Assembly (NCBI GenBank): GCA_964345215.1 | Contig: CAYFQH010000045.1 | Location: forward strand, 1-16,107 | From: CAYFQH01 sp964345215 | Lineage (GTDB): Bacteria > Bacillota > Clostridia > Christensenellales > Aristaeellaceae | Length of the DNA: 16,107 nt | Direction of reading: 5' to 3' | In this document: positions 7,041 to 13,520 of the stretch, piece after piece | How positions within the stretch are numbered: position 1 is the stretch's first letter | How the letters are laid out: each line of letters starts with the position of its first letter | Notes under the pieces: generated by a model | Database searches by the model: none | What the model was told of the DNA's origin: nothing | Seen by the model: the letters and a program-made list of their open reading frames with translations, nothing else | Program-made: the position numbers and the translations under genes

Positions 7041-7059
7041 AAAAAAGAGGCGATGCCTC
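7041..7059 (-). terminator. Terminator-like hairpin, GAGGC-ATC-GCCTC plus T6
   Basis: On the minus strand GAGGC and GCCTC pair around ATC and are followed directly by TTTTTT. The stem is only 5 bp, but the T tract is ideal. It is the second of three such sites in series after serS. Confidence 0.45.
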
Positions 7060-7073
7060 CCTTTATATACAAT

Positions 7074-7118
7074 CGAGACCCAGCCAGGCCCATTGGCCCT
7101 TTATTGCGGTGGGTCTCG
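7074..7118. repeat. 9-bp inverted repeat (CGAGACCCA/TGGGTCTCG)
   Basis: CGAGACCCA (7074-7082) and TGGGTCTCG (7110-7118) are perfect complements enclosing 27 bases, which contain a further GGCC-CATT-GGCC hairpin. The result is a stable two-tier stem inside the element, with no T tract, consistent with a folded RNA domain rather than a terminator. Confidence 0.45.
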
Positions 7119-7130
7119 GCAATTTTGATA

Positions 7131-7148
7131 AAAAAGGGGCAATGCCCC
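7131..7148 (-). terminator. Terminator-like hairpin, GGGGC-ATT-GCCCC plus T6
   Basis: On the minus strand GGGGC and GCCCC pair around ATT and are followed directly by TTTTTT. This is the first T-tailed hairpin met by a transcript running leftward out of serS through the element. Confidence 0.5.
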
Positions 7149-7240
7149 AAAATCGCTACGCTACAGATTCCTCTGCCCGTGAAAGCTTCGTTTTTCTTAA
7201 GGTTTTCAGCGAAAAGCATTTGTAACTAGAAACAATAAAT

Positions 7241-7253
7241 GTAGCAATGCTAC
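7241..7253. repeat. Short hairpin GTAGC-AAT-GCTAC
   Basis: A 5-bp perfect stem with a three-base AAT loop (ATT on the minus strand), the same loop design as the T-tailed hairpin at 7136-7148. On the minus strand it is followed by ATTTATT rather than a clean T run. Confidence 0.35.
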
Positions 7254-7266
7254 CAAGAGGAATCTG

Positions 7267-7313
7267 CAAGTCCAATAAAATGAATTCCATTTTATTGGGA
7301 GGGTGTCGACTTG
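7267..7313. repeat. 11-bp palindrome inside outer CAAGTC/GACTTG arms
   Basis: CCAATAAAATG (7272-7282) and CATTTTATTGG (7288-7298) are perfect inverted repeats around AATTC. Outside them CAAGTC (7267-7272) and GACTTG (7308-7313) are also complementary. A further stem, GAGGGTG (7299-7305) with CACCCTC (7319-7325), overlaps the outer arm, so alternative folds are possible. Confidence 0.45.
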
Positions 7314-7325
7314 TTAGGCACCCTC

Positions 7326-7352
7326 AAGCCGGCATAGAATGCCGGCTTTTTC
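7326..7352 (+). terminator. Terminator-shaped right end of the element
   Basis: This is the second copy of the GCCGGCAT-AGA-ATGCCGGC hairpin, here with its T5 tract on the plus strand. No plus-strand gene lies upstream to need it. The orientation follows from the inverted symmetry of the element ends. On the minus strand it is the first hairpin after the serS stop but lacks a T tract there. Confidence 0.4.
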
Positions 7353-7358
7353 CTTTAA

Positions 7359-8639
7359 CTAACCTATTTGGCTTTTTCCTCCCATATAGGGGCGCAGGGG
7401 GTTGGGAATACGAACGCTGCCGTCTTCATTCAGGTTGTTTTCTAAAAAGCAGATGAGCATTCGTGGGGGGGCCACCACCGTGTTGTTTAAGGTATGGGGG
7501 TGGTAGTTCTTTTTATCCTTGCCCCGTACCCGAATGCCCAGGCGCCGGGCCTGGGCATCCCCTAAGTTGGAGCAGCTGCCCAGCTCAAAGTATTTTTGCT
7601 GCCGGGGGGACCAGCCCTCTACATCGGCGCTTTTGACCTTTAAATCGGCTAAGTCACCGGAACAGCACTCCAACGTACGCACAGGAATATCCAGAGTGCG
7701 GAAGAAATCAACGGTGTTTTGCAGAATAATATCATACCATTTTTTGCTGTCTTCCGGCTGGCAAACCACTACCATTTCTTGCTTTTCGAATTGGTGCACC
7801 CGGTATAGGCCCCGTTCTTCAATGCCATGGGCTCCCACTTCTTTTCTAAAACAGGGGGAGTAGCTGGTAAGGGTTTGGGGCAGCTCTTCCTGGTCTAAAA
7901 TGGTATCCATAAATTTACCGATCATTGAGTGCTCGCTGGTTCCAATTAAATACAGGTCCTCCCCCTCAATTTTATACATCATATTTTCCATTTCGCTAAA
8001 GCTCATCACTCCGCTAACCACATTACCGTGGATCATAAAGGGAGGGATGTAGTATTCAAAGCCCTTGTCAATCATAAAATCCCGGGCATAGGCTAAAATG
8101 GCGGAGTGAAGGCGGGCAATATCGCCTTTTAAATAATAAAATCCGCTGCCACTGGTCCGCCGGGCGCTATCTAAATCCACTCCTTTTAGCTTTTCAATAA
8201 TATCAATGTGGTAAGGTATATCAAACTCAGGGGTATAAGCCTCGCCAAAGCGCTCAATCTCTACGTTTTCACTGTCATCTTTACCAATGGGTACACTGGG
8301 GTCAATGATGTTGGGGATGGTCATCATAATTTGTTTAATCTTAGGCTCCAGCTCAGCCTCCATCTCTTCTAAACGGGCAAGCTTAACAGCCATTTCGTTT
8401 ACTTGGCCCTTGGCTTCCTCAGCCTTTTCCCTTTCTCCCCTGGCCATAAATCCGCCGATTTGCTTGCTTAATACGTTGCGCTGGTTGCGCAGAAGATCCC
8501 CTTCGGTTTTATAAGCCCGGTATTGCCGGTCCAGTTCCAGCACCTCATCTACCAGGGGAAGCTTTTCATCCTGAAATTTTTTTTGGATGTTTTCTTTTAC
8601 CAGCTCCGGATTGTTGCGCACCACATTCATATCTAGCAT
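7359..8639 (-). CDS. serS: Seryl-tRNA synthetase
   Basis: This 426-residue class II aminoacyl-tRNA synthetase charges tRNA-Ser. The N-terminal 110 residues are the charged tRNA-binding coiled-coil arm, starting with MLDMNVVRNNPELV as usual for SerRS. Motif 2 is CFRKEVGAHGIEERGLYRVHQF (from residue 263) with Arg265. SCSNLGDAQARR is near 355. Motif 3 reads HTLNNTVVAPPRML (382-395) where most bacterial SerRS read HTLNGSGLAVGRTL; the class-defining Arg393 is kept. The ATG at 8639 is chosen because AAAGGAGAG lies upstream; a longer in-frame ATG at 8684 falls inside the T-box terminator hairpin and cannot be the start. Expression is controlled by the T-box leader. Confidence 0.95.
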   Translation of the reverse strand: MLDMNVVRNNPELVKENIQKKFQDEKLPLVDEVLELDRQYRAYKTEGDLLRNQRNVLSKQIGGFMARGEREKAEEAKGQVNEMAVKLARLEEMEAELEPKIKQIMMTIPNIIDPSVPIGKDDSENVEIERFGEAYTPEFDIPYHIDIIEKLKGVDLDSARRTSGSGFYYLKGDIARLHSAILAYARDFMIDKGFEYYIPPFMIHGNVVSGVMSFSEMENMMYKIEGEDLYLIGTSEHSMIGKFMDTILDQEELPQTLTSYSPCFRKEVGAHGIEERGLYRVHQFEKQEMVVVCQPEDSKKWYDIILQNTVDFFRTLDIPVRTLECCSGDLADLKVKSADVEGWSPRQQKYFELGSCSNLGDAQARRLGIRVRGKDKKNYHPHTLNNTVVAPPRMLICFLENNLNEDGSVRIPNPLRPYMGGKSQIG

Positions 8640-8661
8640 TCTACTTTCTCTCCTTTTTGAT

Positions 8662-8699
8662 AAAATAAAAAGCCCTCGACCCATTCATGGGACGAAAGC
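8662..8699 (-). terminator. T-box regulated terminator before serS
   Basis: On the minus strand GCTTTCG-T-CCCAT pairs with ATGGG-T-CGAGGGC around GA, with two G-T pairs and one T-T mismatch, and is followed by TTTTTATTTT. It starts just after the GGGTGGCAACACGG box, as expected for the mutually exclusive terminator of a T-box leader. Confidence 0.8.
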
Positions 8700-8877
8700 C
8701 TGGTTCCGTGTTGCCACCCAAATTGCAGAAAGCAAATTCTGCCACTTTGTTTTGCTGTAAAGGGCAAACCCTTTGAATCTCTTCAAATGCTCCAAAGCGG
8801 AAAGGCTTTATCTCTTACCGGCTTGCACCAACCGCCAGCTCTCTTAAAAGAAAATAAAGAAGGTTCTTTGTCATTGC
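8662..8877 (-). ncRNA. T-box riboswitch leader of serS (serine, AGC specifier)
   Basis: The minus-strand leader has the standard T-box parts in order. A stem I distal loop contains GGTTGGTGCAAGCC (about 8818-8832). A likely specifier AGC (8791-8789, serine) is followed by A. The antiterminator T-box sequence is GGGTGGCAACACGG (8719-8706). A rho-independent terminator follows. Uncharged tRNA-Ser should pair its anticodon with AGC and its CCA end with the bulge, favouring the antiterminator and allowing serS transcription. The serS ribosome binding site follows the terminator directly. The exact specifier is inferred from position and codon, not from a folded model. Confidence 0.88.
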
Positions 8878-8883
8878 CCTTTA

Positions 8884-8912
8884 ATTATAAGTAAAAGTTG
8901 TGGTTTTTGCAA
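8884..8912 (-). promoter_or_regulatory. serS promoter
   Basis: The minus strand has -35 TTGCAA (8907-8912), a 17-base spacer and -10 TATAAT (8884-8889). The predicted start near 8877 is immediately upstream of the T-box leader. The -35 lies in the loop region of the preceding gene's terminator hairpin. Confidence 0.65.
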
Positions 8913-8925
8913 GGAAAACCCACAA
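8893..8925 (-). terminator. Terminator of the secreted-protein gene, overlapping the serS promoter
   Basis: On the minus strand TTGTGG-G-TTTT pairs with AAAA-A-CCACAA (8898-8925, one mismatch, about six-base loop) and is followed by CTTTT. It lies 5 bases beyond the stop of the secreted-protein gene, so one 30-bp segment both ends that gene and starts serS. Confidence 0.55.
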
Positions 8926-8929
8926 AAGT

Positions 8930-10354
8930 TTATTCAGGGGAAAGGGCCATGGCAAAAAGGCCCTGTTGGAGGGCCCATTGGGCTAGGGGTAAAACCACGC
9001 TTGCTGGCATGGATAGTACAAAGGGAATCAATTTTTTAGCAGCAGGAAATAAGATGAACTGTTTAAGGTTTTTAAAAGACTCATCCCGGTCATTAATAGA
9101 AAACAGGGGAATGTCAGGGCCTGTTATATGCTTATCTTGAGCAGGGAAAAAAGCGCCTTCATAGGGGGTCATGGTGTAGTTGTACGAAAGGGTAACCATA
9201 GGCTTTTTTGTAGCAACATTTAAAAGGGAGATGGCGCCGGTCGTATGGGTTGCATCACCCTTTAAAGTAACTGTGGAAGGGGCGCTGAAGGCCAGGGTCC
9301 AGGGCGTTTCAACGCTGGAGCCCTTTAAAGTAATAGCAGCATTGGTGATGGTATCACCCTTTTGTTCATCATGGTGATAGTCACCTTCCAAGGATAAAAA
9401 GAGAAGGCGGTCTTCCTCATCTTCCTCATCTTTATAATCAAGGGCAATGCTGCCTGAAAGGGTGTAACCTGTGGCTGTTGGAATTAAAAGGTACTCAAGG
9501 GAAAGAGAGATGTTTTCGTAAGGGGGTAAGGTTAAAGAAATAATTTGGTGCCCGTCGATCACTTCTTTTTGTAAAATAACGTGGCTGCCGGCAGACCAAA
9601 TTTCATAGTCGGGGTAAACGTTGATGGAGAGCCCCTCACCGGCAAGGGACTGGGCCCAGGCAGGCAAATCGTAAACAAAAAAATCATCAGCCAGGTAATC
9701 AAGGCCCATGGGGTGTAAAAAACTTTTTAGATAGGAAATAAAAGCATCGCTTTGTGTAATGGTTTCATGAAAGGCGGTTACTTGGTTCACCACCTCCTGG
9801 GGGCTGTAATACCGCTCCCTGGTACCTTCAAATAAAGCGGAGAGGGCGGATAAAAAAGGTTTGAAGGCATATTCAAAACTATATACATCCGTTGCCAGGC
9901 CAATATAGTGAATAGGGAGCTTTTCATCTGAAAAAGAAAAAAAATAATCGTAGAATTTTTGTAGAAAAGGCAGGTATTGGGGAAGATTTAATGAAACCGA
10001 GGCATTGTTAAAAAGATTGGACGTAATTTTATAGCCAAAGGTATCACCGTAAATATGCCCCGAAAAAAACTCCTCCTGCCGGTCTTTAACTGAAAAATCC
10101 AGCTTCGCTTGGTAGGGAGGAGCAACAAGGCCTTCTGCTGAAAAATCCAGCCGGCTAAACAAAGAAGCCAGCCCCTTCACAAAGGCAGAGGCGTTGTTAA
10201 AAGCCTGGGGATCCACTTGAAGGGAGGCCGCAAGGGAGAGGTGGCTCACCATTTCAGGCGCCTGGCCCTTTGCCGATATGGGGAGGACCCCAAGGCAAAA
10301 CAAAAGGCAAAAAAACAGGGGGAGGATTTTATATTGAAAGAATTTTTTCATCAT
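8930..10354 (-). CDS. Large secreted protein of unknown function
   Basis: The product is about 474 residues. It begins with a clear signal peptide: KKF, then a hydrophobic run to about residue 24, then a likely signal peptidase I site after SAKG. There is no lipobox, sortase motif or second membrane helix, so it is probably released or loosely surface-associated. The mature part is rich in Ser, Leu, Phe and Tyr, with many alternating beta-type stretches and an acidic run KDEEDEEDR near the middle. I recognise no family or active site. The start is uncertain among GTG 10357, ATG 10354 and ATG 10351, because the upstream sequence (GTGTGAG) is only a weak ribosome binding site. It is 60 bases downstream of the phosphatase gene, on the same strand, and has its own terminator. 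Confidence 0.7.
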   Translation of the reverse strand: MMKKFFQYKILPLFFCLLFCLGVLPISAKGQAPEMVSHLSLAASLQVDPQAFNNASAFVKGLASLFSRLDFSAEGLVAPPYQAKLDFSVKDRQEEFFSGHIYGDTFGYKITSNLFNNASVSLNLPQYLPFLQKFYDYFFSFSDEKLPIHYIGLATDVYSFEYAFKPFLSALSALFEGTRERYYSPQEVVNQVTAFHETITQSDAFISYLKSFLHPMGLDYLADDFFVYDLPAWAQSLAGEGLSINVYPDYEIWSAGSHVILQKEVIDGHQIISLTLPPYENISLSLEYLLIPTATGYTLSGSIALDYKDEEDEEDRLLFLSLEGDYHHDEQKGDTITNAAITLKGSSVETPWTLAFSAPSTVTLKGDATHTTGAISLLNVATKKPMVTLSYNYTMTPYEGAFFPAQDKHITGPDIPLFSINDRDESFKNLKQFILFPAAKKLIPFVLSMPASVVLPLAQWALQQGLFAMALSPE

Positions 10355-10383
10355 CACTCACACTTTTGATATAATAGGCGTTT

Positions 10384-10391
10384 ATAGTAGC
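10384..10391 (-). promoter_or_regulatory. Possible extended -10 promoter for the secreted-protein gene
   Basis: The minus strand reads TGCTACTAT (hexamer 10384-10389), with only TTGTGG as a -35 at 18 bases. A start near 10377 would give a leader of about 22 bases. A second possible -10 (TATTAT, 10371-10376) would make the transcript almost leaderless. Read-through from the phosphatase gene is the alternative. Confidence 0.35.
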
Positions 10392-10417
10392 ACAGATAAA
10401 AGGGTAACCACAATAGG

Positions 10418-11440
10418 CTAAAAGGTGTATTTTTGCCGAAGGGCCTCCAGATCCTTTTGATTAAAGCCGTATTCAGCCAAGAAAAAAGCTTCGTAGCTGT
10501 TGTATTTTTTCTTGATGGTATCAAAAGTGGCATTTAAAAGTTCTTTTGAAACCCCGGCCAGCAAAGCTGCCACCTCCATGGCATGGTCAGAAAGCGTGAT
10601 GTTTGCATATTTTTTCATATCCCGTACATCCTCGGGAGTATTTCTAAACAGAGCCGATAAAAGATAGTCCTGCATAACGGTTTCTTCATCTACCCCAAGG
10701 GCTAAAAGAGTAAGGGCACAGCCTACGCCGGTCCGGTCTTTCCCCGCTGAACAGTGCTGTAAAAAAGAACTTTCTTGCCCGCCCTGCGCCATGGCCCTAA
10801 ACAGAGCAGCGTAGGCCTTGTTTTTAAAGGGCAGCTGCCGGTATAAATCGGCAAAAAGATCTTTCGCTTTGTCGGCATGGCCTTTTGTGTTTATGGCCGC
10901 CATCATGGAGCCAATGTCGGCTGAGGCCAGCCGAGCCACATTGTTTTCTTCATCAATGGCCGGTACGGGGTGATAAAGGGTTCCTTGGGGAATTTCATCA
11001 GGGGCTAGGGCCTTTTCTCCCTGGGAGCGGTAGTCAAAAACATGGTCGATATTCATACCCTGGTAAATTTCCTTTTCATCCCCTTTTAAGGGTACCAGGG
11101 TACCGCTTCTAAAAAAGGTACCCCACTTTACGGTGGTCCCTTGTTGGGTCAGGTAACCGCCCATGTCTCTGAAATTTTGAATTTGCTCAATTTCAACGCC
11201 GGTTAAGCCGGCCCAAAGGGGTGGGTGGTCCTCAGACTCCACCAAAAAGTAAAGGCGGTTTAGCGGATCAGGGCTTTTAATCCACATTTGGGTTCCGTTA
11301 AAGGGGCCTAAAGCAGTTCTTTGGCCGGTGTAGGCCTTCGGGGCGTAGTAAAGCCGGGGGGCCTTTAGCCTATGGTTTAAGGTTAAACAGTAAGATTGAT
11401 TGGGCCCCTTTGTAACGGTAAGCAAGGTGCTTTTCTTCAT
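10418..11440 (-). CDS. Cysteine-dependent tyrosine/lipid phosphatase (Y_phosphatase3-like)
   Basis: This 340-residue protein carries the C-x5-R phosphatase signature HCSAGKDRTGVG at 229-240, with nucleophile Cys230 and Arg236. It also has NFRDMGG at 89-95 and a DYRSQGEK strand near 136-143, the hallmarks of the bacterial phosphatase family that includes mycobacterial MptpB and Listeria LipA. Members remove phosphate from phosphotyrosine and often from phosphoinositides. The first 85 residues look like a small beta-sandwich ahead of the catalytic domain. There is no signal peptide, so it should act in the cytoplasm. Its ATG overlaps the AraC gene's stop by four bases (ATGA), so the pair is translationally coupled. 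Substrate is unknown; the sugar-gene context allows a phospho-sugar or phospho-inositol substrate, which is inference. Confidence 0.88.
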   Translation of the reverse strand: MKKSTLLTVTKGPNQSYCLTLNHRLKAPRLYYAPKAYTGQRTALGPFNGTQMWIKSPDPLNRLYFLVESEDHPPLWAGLTGVEIEQIQNFRDMGGYLTQQGTTVKWGTFFRSGTLVPLKGDEKEIYQGMNIDHVFDYRSQGEKALAPDEIPQGTLYHPVPAIDEENNVARLASADIGSMMAAINTKGHADKAKDLFADLYRQLPFKNKAYAALFRAMAQGGQESSFLQHCSAGKDRTGVGCALTLLALGVDEETVMQDYLLSALFRNTPEDVRDMKKYANITLSDHAMEVAALLAGVSKELLNATFDTIKKKYNSYEAFFLAEYGFNQKDLEALRQKYTF

Positions 11441-12258
11441 GATACGTTCTCAACTTTCTTGGAGTGATTGGTTTCTTCATGGTTTTTGGCATATTGGCTA
11501 GGGGTCATGCCGTATTGTTTTTTAAAAGCCCGGTAAAAGGTTCTAACACAGTCAAAACCGCTGGCCATAGAAATGTCCAAAATGCTGGTTTCTTTATTTT
11601 CTAAAAGGTGAGTGGCCTTTCGCAGGCGTAAGGTGTTTACATAGTCTAAAAAATTGCAGTTGAAATTTTCTTTAAATATTTTTGATAAGTAGCTACGGCT
11701 ATAGCCAAAGTGGTTAGCCATTTCGCCCATGGACATAGAAGCGGTGTAGTGATTTTGCACGTAGGAGAGCATGTTGCGGCTTAACCCTGCGTGAAGGGGC
11801 ATGGGCTGCTGCTCTACCCCCACCCGGTCAATAAGCAGGCCTAAAATCAGCTGGTAGTAACCCCGCAGGGCTTCCTCGCCTAAATGGTCAAATGAATGAG
11901 AAAGCATGGTAAAAAGGGTGCGAAATTCTTGTCCCAAATCATGATATAAACAAGCTGCGAAAGTTTTTTGGGCCAGCTTTTTTTCAAGGGAGGGCACAAA
12001 GGAAAGAGGAAAAATCGTAATTATAACCTCTGATTCTTCAGGAGTATCGTACCGGTGGACCTCGTAGTTTGAAACAATAAGCAACCTGTCTTTTTGTACT
12101 TGGTACTCCTTGCCGTCAACAACGGCGTTCATCGTGCCTTTCATGCCGTAAACCAGCTCGATGCTGGAGTGGAAATGGGCGTGAAAGGCATTGTTTTTGG
12201 CATAAAAGCAGCTAGGCTTGCCAAAGGCATCCCGCTCATGCTCATATAGTTCCTCCAT
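11437..12258 (-). CDS. AraC-family transcriptional regulator
   Basis: This 273-residue regulator has the two-part AraC layout. The N-terminal cupin-like sensor includes HAHFHSSIELVYGMKG and a VDGKEYQVQKDRLLIVSNYEVH strand pair. The C-terminal DNA-binding domain has two helix-turn-helix units, at about residues 176-197 (MGEMANHFGYSRSYLSKIF) and 226-249, ending in the family signature GFDCVRTFYRAFKKQYGMTPSQY. I chose ATG 12258, which has GAGGG five bases upstream, over an in-frame TTG at 12279 with no ribosome binding site. It is divergent from the oxidoreductase/isomerase genes and overlaps the phosphatase gene downstream. The likely role is ligand-dependent activation of the divergent operon in response to a sugar or related metabolite, with possible autoregulation. 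Confidence 0.93.
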   Translation of the reverse strand: MEELYEHERDAFGKPSCFYAKNNAFHAHFHSSIELVYGMKGTMNAVVDGKEYQVQKDRLLIVSNYEVHRYDTPEESEVIITIFPLSFVPSLEKKLAQKTFAACLYHDLGQEFRTLFTMLSHSFDHLGEEALRGYYQLILGLLIDRVGVEQQPMPLHAGLSRNMLSYVQNHYTASMSMGEMANHFGYSRSYLSKIFKENFNCNFLDYVNTLRLRKATHLLENKETSILDISMASGFDCVRTFYRAFKKQYGMTPSQYAKNHEETNHSKKVENVS

Positions 12259-12310
12259 CAAAGCCCTCACCCTTTCCAACCATACATTTTGTCACTTATT
12301 AGGAGCAAAG

Positions 12311-12344
12311 TGTCATGACAAGTATATCATATTTAAGATACAAT
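12311..12344. promoter_or_regulatory. Overlapping divergent promoters with a palindrome
   Basis: For the plus strand, ATGACA (12315-12320) and TACAAT (12339-12344) form a promoter with an 18-base spacer before the oxidoreductase gene. For the minus strand, TGATATACT gives an extended -10 (hexamer 12321-12326) for the AraC gene, so the two promoters overlap head to head. The perfect palindrome TGTCATGACA (12311-12320) covers the plus -35 and the minus start site. TTGTCA further left, near 12290, repeats half of it. This is a likely regulator binding region. Confidence 0.5.
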
Positions 12345-12395
12345 GAGTAGAGTATATGTATGAGTAATCCCATATAGAAAGGAAAGAAAAAAAAC

Positions 12396-13487
12396 ATGAA
12401 AAAAGTTCGTATAGGTATTATTGGCTGCGGCGGCATTGCAAATGGAAAGCACATGCCCGCTTTAGCTAAGCTAGAAGATGTGGAAATGGTTGCCTTTTGT
12501 GATATTGTTGAAGAACGCGCTGTGGAAGCTGCCGAAAAATATGGCATCGAAAACGCTTTTGTAAGTGCAAATTTTGAAGACCTGCTAAAACAGGACGTGG
12601 ATGTAGTTCACGTATTGACACCTAACAGCAGCCATGCTCCCATTACCATTGCCGCCCTTGAAGCAGGAAAAGACGTAATGTGCGAAAAACCCATGGCCAA
12701 AACCGCCAAAGAGGCAGAAGCCATGCTGGAAACAGCCAAGCGGACTGGCAAAAAATTGACTATCGGCTACCAGGGCCGCTTCCGCCCCGATAGCCTCCAT
12801 TTAAAAAAGGCCTGTGAAGATGGGAAGCTGGGCGAAATTTATTATGCCCGGGCGCTAGCCATCCGCAGAAGGGCCGTACCCACTTGGGGCGTATTTTTAG
12901 ACGAGGAAAAACAAGGGGGCGGGCCATTGATTGACATTGGAACCCACGCCCTTGACCTGACCTTATGGTGCATGGACAACTACGAACCGGAAATGGTTGT
13001 AGGTACCGTTTACCACAAACTCTCTTCTAAAGAAAACGCTGCCAATGCTTGGGGCCCCTGGGATCCAAAAAAATTCACCGTTGAAGATTCGGCCTTTGGT
13101 TTTGTACGTATGAAAAATGGTGCTACGATTAACTTAGAAGCTTCCTGGGCTTTGAACACCCTGTTTGTACACGAAGCAAAAACCATGCTCTGCGGAACCG
13201 AAGGGGGCGCGGACATGATTGGTGAAGGAGACAACAACCTGCGCATCAACGGGGAAGAATATGCTAAAACCTACGTAACCATTCCCGATTTGGGTGCAGG
13301 GGGCGCAGCCTTTTACGACGGAAAAGAAGTAAGCCCTGAAGACTTGGAAGCCAGAATGTGGATTGACCACGTGAAAGACGGTACCAAACCTTTATTAACC
13401 AAGCCCGAGCAAGCCTTGGTTGTAACCAAAATTTTGGAAGCCATTTATGAATCTGCCAAAACAGGCAAACCGGTTTACTTTGATTAA
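12396..13487 (+). CDS. Gfo/Idh/MocA-family NAD(P)-dependent oxidoreductase
   Basis: The 363-residue product is a full-length Gfo/Idh/MocA dehydrogenase. The N-terminal Rossmann fold shows GIIGCGGIAN at 7-16 for the dinucleotide. LTPNSSHAPITIAALEAGKDVMCEKPMAK contains the catalytic-type Glu97-Lys98-Pro99. The C-terminal alpha/beta domain carries IDIGTHALDL with Asp180 and His184, which fits the usual Lys/Asp/His substrate set. Such enzymes oxidise hydroxyl groups of sugars, inositols or glycosides, often to 3-keto forms, but the substrate cannot be read from sequence. GAAAGGAAAG precedes the ATG. It leads an operon with the adjacent TIM-barrel isomerase 33 bases downstream and is divergent from the AraC gene, which points to inducible sugar or glycoside metabolism. 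Confidence 0.93.
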   Translation: MKKVRIGIIGCGGIANGKHMPALAKLEDVEMVAFCDIVEERAVEAAEKYGIENAFVSANFEDLLKQDVDVVHVLTPNSSHAPITIAALEAGKDVMCEKPMAKTAKEAEAMLETAKRTGKKLTIGYQGRFRPDSLHLKKACEDGKLGEIYYARALAIRRRAVPTWGVFLDEEKQGGGPLIDIGTHALDLTLWCMDNYEPEMVVGTVYHKLSSKENAANAWGPWDPKKFTVEDSAFGFVRMKNGATINLEASWALNTLFVHEAKTMLCGTEGGADMIGEGDNNLRINGEEYAKTYVTIPDLGAGGAAFYDGKEVSPEDLEARMWIDHVKDGTKPLLTKPEQALVVTKILEAIYESAKTGKPVYFD

Positions 13488-13520
13488 TATGGCAAACAAT
13501 CGATGAAAGGGGCGTAAAAC

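Larger units (their letters stand above)
6963..7352. repeat. 390-bp hairpin-rich element with 14-bp terminal inverted repeats
   Basis: The gene-free gap between the pirin gene and serS begins with GAAAAAGCCGGCAT (6963-6976) and ends with its exact reverse complement (7339-7352). Each end is half of a larger hairpin, GCCGGCAT-AGA-ATGCCGGC, which therefore occurs twice as an identical 23-base direct copy (6967-6989 and 7326-7348). The interior holds at least five more perfect stems and an 11-bp internal inverted repeat, CAGATTCCTCT (7164-7174) against AGAGGAATCTG (7256-7266). Open frames inside have no ribosome binding sites and overlap on both strands, so coding is unlikely. It resembles a miniature inverted-repeat element or a multi-hairpin intergenic repeat. 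No target duplication is obvious. Confidence 0.55.

Noticed and set aside
6989..7229. Overlapping frames on both strands inside the 390-bp element
   Set aside because: Neither has a ribosome binding site, and the sequence is explained by hairpins and repeats.
6963..7352. CRISPR array or 6S/SRP/tmRNA gene in the hairpin-rich gap
   Set aside because: There are no regularly spaced repeats, and none of the conserved sequences of those RNAs is visible.
8640..8684. N-terminal extension of SerRS from the ATG at 8684
   Set aside because: That ATG is within the T-box terminator hairpin. The ATG at 8639 has a proper ribosome binding site and gives the family's normal N-terminus.
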